Positions 57,501 to 64,000 of a stretch of 64,000 bases of DNA are shown here, in pieces. The translations under genes were made by a program, and so were the position numbers. The stretch is from positions 7,130,001 through 7,194,000 of the forward strand of contig OZ231126.1 in assembly GCA_965153355.1 (NCBI GenBank). Reading direction: 5' to 3'. The notes under the pieces were generated by a model. The model was not told the origin of the DNA and did no database searches. It saw only the letters and a program-made list of their open reading frames with translations. Source of the DNA: Flaccisagitta enflata (taxonomy: Eukaryota > Chaetognatha > Sagittoidea > Aphragmophora). The first letter of the stretch is position 1. Each line of letters starts with the position of its first letter.

Positions 57501-60500
57501 AGCGGCGGCGGCGGCGGCGGCGGAATCGAGAAAAAGGGATTCCAACGCGTCCTGAGTCGCGACGGCAGCACGCACCTCGAGTGGCCGGCGGAAATGGTGC
57601 GCTACACGCAAACGGCGTTGCCGGCCATCGCTTTTAGCGTCAACCCGCTCTTATTTAACTTTTCCCACTTGGTGACCGACGGCGCCGGCGGGGGAGTGGG
57701 CAAACAGAACGACGGCGTCGTCGGAGGGGATGTCGAGTTGGAAGACGCTATCAAAGTGAAACTCGAAGATTACGAAGTGAAAATCGCCGCGGAGGACAAC
57801 GAAGAGGATGATGACGACGATGTTGTTGACGACGCCGATGCGAGGGTCAAAGACAAACGTGAAAGGGAACGAAGGGATGAGCGGGAAAATGATGATACGG
57901 CCAAGGGAAAGTCGAAAAGTGGAGGGAAAGGAGGCAAGGGAGAGAAGAGTGGAAAAAGAAAAAGAGGAAAGAAAGACGCTTCGAAGAGTGGCAAAGGAGG
58001 AAGAAAAGAGAATGAGGAAAAATTAGGAGCGGAGGAGGAGGAGGAGGATGATGTTGATGACGGACGAGACTATGGCAAAGGAGACGCCAGAGAGGAAAGA
58101 CTCAAAGGAAAGAGAGGCTACGAGGCCGAAGAAGAGGAAATGAAAGAGGATGGCGAAGAGGAAGACGATGAAGTTGATCAGGAGGAGAAGAGACGGAGGA
58201 AGCACCACAAGAAGAAAAAGAAGAGACATCGAAGTCGTAATAAAGAGGAAGAAAAGGCGGACCGTCAGTCGGAGGCCAACGTAAACGACAACGCCGCTTC
58301 CTCTTCCTCTAATAAACGCAAGGAGGCCGATGTAGAAGAGGATGAGCAGGAGGAAGAAAGGGAGGAAGAAGGCGGCGTCGGCGGCGGCGGCGGTGGGAAG
58401 AATCGCTCCGAAGATGGCAAAAACGGGAAGGAGAAAAAGAAAAAAGAAAAGCGGAAAAAGAGAGAGAAAAGCCGCAGTGGGAAAAAAGACGCCGATGATG
58501 GAAAAAGTTCCAAATCCAAGGATCATACCTCTTCTTCCAAAACGAGCGTCGGAGTGGTGGATTACGGAGACGACGATGAGGAGGAGGAGGACGAGGAGGA
58601 AGGGAGTAAAGGGTCGTCGTCGTCGTCGTTGCGACGAAGGCGCCGTCGCGCGGACGTCGATGACGATCCATCACCCATGGAGGAAGAAGAAGATGGAGAG
58701 GAGGCAGATGAAAAGGAAGGGAAAAGAAAGGAAAAGCGAAAGAAACATAAAAAGCACAAGAAAGAGAAGAAAAGTAAGAAGAGTAAGAGGGAAAAATCTT
58801 CTCACCGCGTAGACGACGACGAGGAAGAGGAGGAAGAGGAAGAGTTGGAAGATGCGGAGGAGAAAGTGGAAGTTTCCTCGTCGAAAGACAAGAAGAGAAA
58901 GAAGAGGGGAGAACAAGAAAGATCTTCCTCGTCATTGGTGGCGGCTGTTTCTGCGAACGCGGTAAACAGTCAAGACTCTTCCTCCACAGCGGGCAATCAA
59001 TTCGAGGAAGAGGCGGAGGAATACAAAGTCATCCGCATCGAAAAGAAGGTCAGCGGCGGCGGTGGCGGCAAAAAAAGTAGCGCCGGGAAAACCGGTCCCC
59101 ATAACAATTCTGGAATTATCGATGGTGGCGCGGAGGGAGGAGAGGAGGAAGAGGAGGAGGGAAGTGGCAAATCATCGATGACGGAAAAGGAGAAACGAAA
59201 ACGGAAGAAGGGCGCCTCGTCGGCGTCGGCGAATCACGCGGAAGCCGTTTCTGCCTTAGATGACGCGGAGGGCAACCACGGCGTCGCCGCTCCAGCTGCT
59301 TCTGCGGCGTCTTCCGAGTCGGCGTCGATGACGACGAAACGAGATAGAAAAGAGAAGAAAGGTCGTCGACGCGAAGATTCCACGACGGAAGATGGTATGG
59401 ACGCTGGAGGGACGCCAGAAAGGGGCGCGGCGCCGGGAAAATCTCGATCAAAGCGTCAAAGCGACAAGCTTAACGCCAGCAATAACAGTGGAAACAGTCT
59501 GGGTGCATCGCCTGGTCGAAGCGCCGGTGGACTCGGAAGCGATAGCCTCGGCGGAAGCGCTTCCGGCAATTCCGCCAACGAGGCCGCGGTCAACGCCGCC
59601 ACGGCCAAACCCAAAGTGGAACAGCCAAAGCCGGACGGGGTGATTGAGAAGCTGCAACGCCTCAGCAGAATGTCCATCAACGAAGCTGCCAAAGGCCGAG
59701 GCGCCGAAGCAGTCTCCAGAAGAATACAAGAAGCGAAAGCCATGAACAGAGCAAATAACATGGGGCCTGGCGGCGGCGGTCCCGGAGGACAAGGCGGCGG
59801 CGGAGGCGGTGGAAATAACTCTGCCGCCGGTGGAGGACGCGCGGGACCTTCGGGCGTCGGAGGAGGAGGAGGAGGAGGATCCCAAGGATACGATGATGGA
59901 AAGCAAGGTGGTCCCAGGAGGAGGCAATACAGAAACGCGGGAGGACCGCCAAACCAGGAAGGTAGGTCGCTATCCAAATGAAGTGTTTGATTTTATTCAC
60001 GAAGCCTAGCCGATTTATATTGTTTCTCTTGGTTTCATTCATTGGCTCTTCATATAAATATCAATCTTCATATAAATATTCTTTGAACTTTAGTGCTCAT
60101 TAGGGAGCCAACCGAACCAAATTTACTGTTTGATTACAGATAAGTTAAAGATGATGACTGCAAACATGTTTCTTCATCCATGTTTTTCATTCCCAAACCT
60201 TGTTTCAGGCCAAGGAGGTCCCGTGACGGATCGTCGCAGCGGCGGCGGCGGTGGTGGTAGTGGTAGTTCGAATCGCAAAGACGAAGAATCCTCGCGATCG
60301 CATCATCATCACCACCATCACAAAGGCTCTCGGTCGCCCTCGGCTTCAGACGATAGCTACTCTTCTGAGGAAGATGACGATCGGGGCAGGAGACGCAAAT
60401 CTAGTCGACGCTCCAGGTGAGACGCGGGTTAGGGGACACCTCTCTCTGACTGATAAAAGATTTCTTCATCGGACATTGTCTTCGCCGTCGGATTTTGATG

Positions 60501-61539
60501 TTGGACAATGCTACTTAACCAAAACAAGAATAAGGACATGAGCCTTAGGTGCTCTTGGTACACATGAATCTCTTTCAACTCCAAAATTAATAACAGATTC
60601 ATAGTACGAGATCCCAAGGCACTGCACTGGTCCTTATTCTCGTTCTGGTTGAGTTGTTTATGCAATTATGGTACAGTGGGGTTCGTGGAATAACAGCCTA
60701 AACTGGAGGAAGGTATTTGTCTTAATTTCATTTGACAAAGTTGATATTTGAAATTCAAGTTGTTCACTTGATGCTTTTGGCCCTGAGTTTTTTGGTTGCT
60801 ATGGAAACCAAAATTATTTTTTTGAATAATCATAACAACTAGAATATCGATTTTGACAAAAATTATCAGGGAACATTGCTGAGAATTAAATTTGCTACAA
60901 CTTTCCCAGAGTATGTCTTTTAAGAATATTGCTCATTTAGCCGGCCAAACAAGCAATTATCTTACGGAACATACTGTGAGAAAGTTGTAGCAAATTTAAT
61001 TTTAAGCAATGTTCCCTGACAATATTTCTTTAAATATTGATATTTTAGTGGTTATGAATGTTTGAAAAAAAATTTTAGTTTCCATAGCAACCAAAAAACT
61101 CAGGGACAAAAGCATCGAGTGAACAACTTATATCTCAAATATCAAGTTTGTCAAAAAAAATTAAGACACTTAAATACCTTCCTCCAGTTTAGGCTGTTAT
61201 TCCACGAACCCCCCTGTAGCTTTGCCTAAAACAAAGAGTCGGAATCAACTCGTCAATAAAATCCCTTTTTCTCTCTCCTCTTCCTCCTCTTCGCTCTCTT
61301 CCTCCCTCTCCCCCATCCTGTTCCATGTCCATTAGGCGTTCATCCCATCGTCATCGGTCCGAGTCGGACTACAGTGGCTCTTCCCGGTCCCGATCTCGGT
61401 CTTATTCTTACTCCGAAGACTCTCGGTCGTCTCGATCTCGATCTCACGGACATCGACGGTCTTATCGGTCTTATTCCTCTTCTTCCGGTTCCGATTATCG
61501 ACGCTCTCGACGCAGGCGCAAGAGGAGCAGAAGATCCAG
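48322..61539 (+). CDS. GPATCH8/ZNF804-family RS-rich nuclear protein (multi-exon, ends incomplete)
   Basis: Exons 48322-48572, 57118-59961, 60209-60416 and 61336-61539 join in phase at every junction and give about 1,170 residues. Two blocks recall human GPATCH8: FGKGLTFGFQKK, near the start of the large exon, and, about 130 residues on, VLSRDGSTHLEWPAEM continuing to FSVNPLLFNF. From memory, the family has a very similar V-L-S-x-D-x-S-T-x-L-x-W-P and N-P-L-x-F-x-F arrangement. A long Lys/Glu/Asp low-complexity region follows, then a predicted helix (VIEKLQRLSRMSINEAAKGR), a Gly-rich stretch, His7, and an RS tail (SRSRSRSYSYSEDSRSSRSR). GPATCH8 is a nuclear protein tied to RNA processing. Residue numbers depend on the unproven first exon. 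The G-patch and C2H2 finger normally found N-terminal to these blocks were not found. Confidence 0.75.
48850..50110. other. intronic DNA without recognised elements
   Basis: AT-rich sequence in the 8.5-kb intron between the exons ending at 48572 and starting at 57118. No repeat family could be assigned. Confidence 0.5.
50115..50345 (+). mobile_element. type B hairpin-ended element, best copy
   Basis: CACAATATCGTTGCGGACGG, GTGGGCAGGGGC and AACCCCCATCC, then a core CGGCGGACATGACAGACCAA with GGACGGACAAAGCC. It ends with hairpin AGTTGCG-TGGC-CGCAACT at 50325-50342 and TAAA. The 5' GTTGCGG complements the 3' CCGCAAC. Confidence 0.75.
50347..50707. mobile_element. foldback family G, copy 1
   Basis: CTGCAGATTACGTCTCTCAG, AGTGCCCAGAAAAGCCAA and the complement at the right end (TTGGCTTTTCTGGGCATTCT). 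The arms continue through TTTGCAAAAATGCTTTCAAA and its complement. 361 bp, no gene. Confidence 0.75.
50741..50862. mobile_element. degenerate T-family fragment
   Basis: TTTTATAAGAAAGCG at the left, TTTCAAGCCTAACGTTATTA and GTTCTTACAAGAAAAAGGAG at the right; about 120 bp, internally deleted. Confidence 0.5.
50868..51236. mobile_element. foldback family G, copy 2
   Basis: Ends TGGGCTACGCATGTCACAGT-GCC and the complement of TTACGTGTGTCAGGGTGCC. Arms ATCAATTGGGAACCATCATA and TGATGGTTCCTGATCG. The same layout as copy 1, but substantially diverged. Confidence 0.65.
51533..51947. mobile_element. MITE with TA target site, CTACGCG ends
   Basis: Left CTACGCGAATCAATAAAAAA with GCCGCAC; right GTGCGGCTTTTTTTTTTTTA with ATCGCGTAG. 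TA lies on both sides. The A-rich end with CGCA resembles the MITE at 37922-38526, so the two may form one family. Confidence 0.7.
51950..53870. other. intronic DNA with small GC islands
   Basis: No supported gene. A GC-rich island at 52480-52556 follows a good acceptor (AAATTGACACAG|GTGG) but has no donor and stops in the phase required. 53036-53130 carries a short open frame without splice sites. Confidence 0.45.
53880..54850. repeat. 31-bp minisatellite (CATCTTTGACTATTCCTTGA)
   Basis: Imperfect units CCATCTTTGACTATTCCTTG-ACTGACTTTAT repeat across 53900-54250 and resume at 54675-54845 on the far side of an inserted foldback. Confidence 0.8.
54272..54645. mobile_element. foldback nested in the 31-bp minisatellite
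   Basis: Left GAGCGGGGCAGCAAAATCGC, TAGCACCCCTGCCC; right GTAGGGTTGCTAGCGATTTT, GACTGCCCCCCTCACTG. The inner arms CGCCATCGAGGCG and CGCCTCGATGGCG also pair. TA flanks are plausible. Confidence 0.7.
55680..55775 (-). mobile_element. degraded hairpin-ended element
   Basis: CCGTCCGTCCGTATCGTC, then CGGCCGCGACTGCTGCC and TAGGGCTTGTTTTTG. This preserves only the core and one end of the type A/B plan. Confidence 0.4.
55840..56075. mobile_element. small hairpin element
   Basis: GGAAGAAAATCATTTCGTTT with GGGAT pairs with ATCCCAAACGAAATGTTTTT with CTTCC, about 100 bp apart. Flanking arms are weaker. Confidence 0.6.
56507..56531. other. perfect short hairpin
   Basis: TTTCTCGAGTT-ATA-AACTCGAGAAA: 11-bp arms and a 3-base loop, in the intron 600 bp before the large exon. 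No function is assigned. Confidence 0.6.
56637..57117 (+). other. long polypyrimidine tract before the large exon
   Basis: Nearly 480 bases of C/T-rich sequence end at CAACGAACAACGCAG, the acceptor of the large exon. It is open in the + frame and would add about 160 Phe/Ser/Leu-rich residues if taken as coding. The splice phase and composition say it is intron. Confidence 0.75.
57118..59961 (+). CDS. GPATCH8-like large exon 3
   Basis: 2,844 bp, acceptor ACGCAG|GTGGCG, donor GGAAG|GTAGGT. It carries, in order: FGKGLTFGFQKK, a Gly/Asp/Glu-rich stretch, the conserved VLSRDGST...LEWPAEM...NPLLFNF block (57537-57670), about 500 residues of Glu/Asp/Lys/Arg blocks with HKKKKKR-type basic clusters, an Ala/Ser-rich zone, a predicted helix at 59638-59760 and a Gly-rich end. 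Codon use is GC-rich, unlike the flanking AT-rich introns. Confidence 0.85.
60209..60416 (+). CDS. GPATCH8-like exon 4
   Basis: Acceptor CTTGTTTCAG|GCCAAG, donor CTCCAG|GTGAGA, in phase 1 and out phase 2. It encodes QGGPVTDRRSGGGG, then SSRS followed by seven His, KGSRSPSASDDSYSSEED and RGRRRKSSRRS. This is the start of the RS region. Confidence 0.85.
60674..61216. mobile_element. palindromic MITE with TA target site in the GPATCH8-like intron
   Basis: Left CAGTGGGGTTCGTGGAATAA, right the complement of CAGGGGGGTTCGTGGAATAA, with TA at 60672-60673 and 61217-61218. Arms of about 250 bp pair across the whole 543 bp (TTTGCTACAACTTTC with GAAAGTTGTAGCAAA near the centre). A half-copy is at 45535-45725. 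Confidence 0.88.
61336..61539 (+). CDS. GPATCH8-like exon 5 (RS tail)
   Basis: Acceptor CATGTCCATTAG|GCG, donor GATCCAG|GTAGGC, phase 2 to phase 2. It encodes RSSHRHRSESDYSGSSRSRS, RSYSYSEDSRSSRSRSH and YRRSRRRRKRSRRS. A classic RS domain, expected to be phosphorylated by SR kinases and to act in nuclear speckles (family knowledge). Confidence 0.85.
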
Positions 61540-61960
61540 GTAGGCAAAAGAGAAAATGAATACCGGAAGTTTCTGGAGAGTGGATTATGAGTGATCAAGC
61601 CAGTCGTAAAAGGAGCAAATAAGGAGATAGTCGAAAGAGGACAGTAGGGCCGAGCATATGAACAAGATATAGTCCAAAGTGGAGAATGTGTTCCAGATGG
61701 TCGTTACTCGTAAGAAGCGCAGAAGATGCAGAATGTTGTGACTGGAGCAAGTTATGCAGATAATCGCACGAGGAGCTGAAGATCCAGCTGGTAGTGACAG
61801 GAGTAGAATGTACAGATGGTAGTGACAGGGGCAGAGTATACAACATACATTTATACAGAAGGTGGTGACGGAAGCAGATTATACAGATGGAAGCGTGAGG
61901 AGCAGAAGAATTGGATGTTGTTAAGAGGAGCAGAAGAATAAGCGCATAACTGAAACTGGT
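61540..61960 (+). repeat. imperfect tandem copies of the exon 5 end and donor
   Basis: The exon end AAGAGGAGCAGAAGATCCAG|GTAGG echoes through the intron as AAGAAGCGCAGAAGATGCAG (61713), ACGAGGAGCTGAAGATCCAG (61768), GTGAGGAGCAGAAGAATTGG (61887) and TTAAGAGGAGCAGAAGAATA (61920), with GATGGTAGTGACAGG spacers. The period is roughly 40-50 bp. Confidence 0.65.
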
Positions 61961-61991
61961 CTTACTCTTCCGTTTCCATCCCCGATCATAG

Positions 61992-62061
61992 TGTGAGGTT
62001 TAATCGGTCTTTTTTGTCCGCGACGGAATATCATTCCGACGCGGACTATTATTCAAGGCGG
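61992..62061 (+). CDS. candidate exon 6 of the GPATCH8-like gene
   Basis: A pyrimidine-rich acceptor ending GATCATAG|T continues the phase-2 frame and encodes SVRFNRSFLSATEYHS, then DADYYSRR, reaching a donor at CGG|GTGGGT. The SDADYYSRR end resembles the preceding RS sequence (SESDYSGSSRS). No further exon or stop was identified downstream in the window. Confidence 0.4.
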
Positions 62062-62099
62062 GTGGGTGTCGTCGTCGTTGTCGTTGTCATTGTTGTTAC

Positions 62100-62625
62100 G
62101 GATTTTAAAATATGGATAACTTTTTTATGCTTTGACCGATTTGGTTCATATTTGGTGGGAAGTTGTACCAGGGTAAGGCGCTTTACATCCTATCCGATTT
62201 TTATGATCCGACCAAACCAACCGGCCCAACCAGCTTACCGGCCTAAAAGTGAAAAATGTGCATAACTTTGGCATTTTTCAACCAATTTGGTTGAAATTTG
62301 GTATGGAGTCTCTAAATGGAAGGACTCAACACATGTATGTGATTTATTTATGTTTGAGCATGCTCACCGGCCAAACCGACCTACCACCCAACCAGCTTAC
62401 CGGCCTAAACATAAAAAGCTTATATAGATTGGACATTTTTCAACCAAATTGGCTGAAACTTGGTATGGAGTCTCAAAAAGGAAGAACTCAACATATGCAC
62501 ACTATTTATCCAAACCAGCCTACCACCCAACCACCCTACTAGCCTAAAAGTGAAAAACGTGCATAACTTTGTCATTTTTCAATGGATTTGCATGAAACTT
62601 TGTATGGCGGCTCTAAACGTAAAGA
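62100..62625. repeat. about 140-160-bp tandem repeat
   Basis: The order CATAACTTTG-CATTTTTCAACCAA, TTTGGT-TGGAGTCTC, AAGGACTCAACA, CCGGCCAAACC, CCAACCAGCTTACCGGCCTA recurs at about 62107, 62255, 62408 and 62555. Periods vary from about 137 to 162 bp. Confidence 0.75.
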
Positions 62626-62639
62626 CTTATAGTTTTAGT

Positions 62640-63340
62640 GAACTTACAGGGTTAGCGATCTTTTGATCATAGTGATCTTATGGAATTGGTGATCTTTAAC
62701 CCCCCCTCCGTCGCGGACCCAGATACTGTTCAGATTTTTTTGGGGGGGCTGGGGGACTGGGCTTTGGGGGTTTTGATACATTGAATTTTCTGATACTTGT
62801 TGCTGCTGAAAGTGAATTTTTCATCATTCTTGTCTTTTTGTTGATAGCCTTGAGGTTGAGCCGAGAGTTTTTGGCACACATCTGATTTGAAATTAAATGT
62901 TGGGATGATGGTGGGAAAGGGGGGGAAATAAATTCTAAGAATTCGGAAATGTGGAAGGAAGGTCAAAATGTATGTAGTATGTTGTAGTTTAGAATGGTGA
63001 GATATGCTTTCCACAAGACTATTTTGTACCAATAAAAGCCAAAATTTAGTGTTAATGGAGAGGAATGTTATGGAGAGGGAAAACAAAGATTCTTTGACAA
63101 TTCGGGAAAGTGTACCAAAGGTCCAAGGGGAAAAAAGTCAAAAGCCGTGCAAATTTTTACACCCCTGTGTATTTTTCACCATTTACGTCGAGAGAAAGTA
63201 GGTAGTGACTTTTGATGGTCTATTTGCGATATGATGTTACTTTTAGTTTGGAAGGCCAATGTGCTGCCCACGAGCTTTTCGCTTTAGCTCAAAGCAAGTG
63301 ACTTCTTAGATGTGTCAGAACGCACTTGAATATTGGTTGT
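62640..63340. other. gene-free 3' flank
   Basis: No recognised gene or repeat beyond a G-run near 62740. Confidence 0.45.
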
Positions 63341-63357
63341 GCTCGTTTTTGGATCGA

Positions 63358-63660
63358 TTGGTAGGTTGATTGGTTGGTTGTTAGGCTGATTGGTTGGTTG
63401 ATCGTCCGGTTGGCTGATCAGGTTTGTTGATCGGCAGGATGGTTAGTTGATTGGCTCGATGGTTCATTGGATCGACTGCATGGTTGGTTGATTGGCTGGA
63501 TGGTTGGTTGGTTTGGCTGGTTGGTTGATCGCAGCATGGTTTATTGATTGGTTTGGCTGGTTGATATGTTGGCCGGTTTTGTCAGCACGTTGGTTGATTG
63601 ATCGGCAGGTTTATTGGTTGTTTAATGGGCTGGTTGACTGGCTGGTTGATTGGCCTAATT
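63358..63660. repeat. (GGTTGATT)n microsatellite
   Basis: Imperfect GGTTGATTGGCT units. Open frames give Trp/Leu/Val-rich artefacts. Confidence 0.85.
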
Positions 63661-64000
63661 TACTACGCCGATTCCTCCTAAGTTGTCCTAATCCAACTAT
63701 AAAAAGTACGAGTAAGTTTCGTCGAGTATGATTTTACCAAACCTCACTACGCAATACGTGTCGTTCCGGGCGGTAATAACATGTTACGTTGGTGCGTAGT
63801 TTTAGTGTTTTTGCTGCCCCTGCTCAAAGCTCAACTGATTGCTATTGGTTTGCCGTGCAAGGCTTCTCTAAAGTAAATTTCCTTATTTCTCTTAAATATC
63901 TAAGCTGCGTCGGTGAGTTTTTTCCTGTCCTCTTATTTGTTGTTTGTGAATGTATTATCGTTTTAACAATCCTTTGGGTTGTTTTTCTTCAAGGAACAAT

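Noticed and set aside
57200-59977. Minus-strand open frames of 100-220 codons under the large exon
   Set aside because: Shadow frames caused by GC-rich codon bias of the + strand gene; no splice or family support.

Overview
The window is nuclear DNA of an animal, most likely a repeat-rich invertebrate. The grounds are spliced genes with GT-AG introns up to about 8.5 kb, an animal-type RS-domain nuclear protein, low overall GC, very long microsatellites and many nested non-autonomous transposons. The clade cannot be fixed from sequence alone. No rRNA, tRNA, CRISPR or intact transposase/reverse transcriptase was recognised. Two genes can be built on the + strand. Gene 1 (23480-32689, six exons, all splice phases agreeing, 424 codons) begins as a flotillin/reggie SPFH membrane-scaffold protein. 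Where flotillins normally have a long EA-rich coiled coil, it continues into an acidic, Ala/Thr-rich tail. Gene 2 (exons at 48322-48572, 57118-59961, 60209-60416 and 61336-61539, plus a candidate first exon ending at 44100 and a candidate further exon at 61992-62061) encodes a long Lys/Glu-rich, RS-tailed protein. It shares a conserved tryptophan-proline motif block with the GPATCH8/ZNF804 family, but no G-patch or C2H2 zinc finger is visible. Layout: 1-23.4 kb is gene-poor. It holds microsatellites, a three-copy 1.38-kb tandem array whose third copy is split by a 2.83-kb foldback element, a tandem set of AGGCCT-minisatellite elements, hairpin-ended short elements and MITEs. 23.5-32.7 kb is the flotillin-like gene, with introns full of nested repeats. 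32.7-44 kb is intergenic MITEs and hairpin-ended elements. 44-62 kb is the GPATCH8-like gene. 62-64 kb is tandem repeats with no recognised gene. The two genes have unrelated predicted roles (plasma-membrane microdomain scaffold; nuclear RNA-processing protein), and nothing suggests they work together. The most notable signals are the chimeric flotillin; tandem decayed copies of exon 3' ends with their splice donors in several introns of both genes; a superfamily of about 200-bp elements whose 3' hairpin covaries between copies, resembling Helentron-associated elements; and several MITEs with clean target-site duplications.
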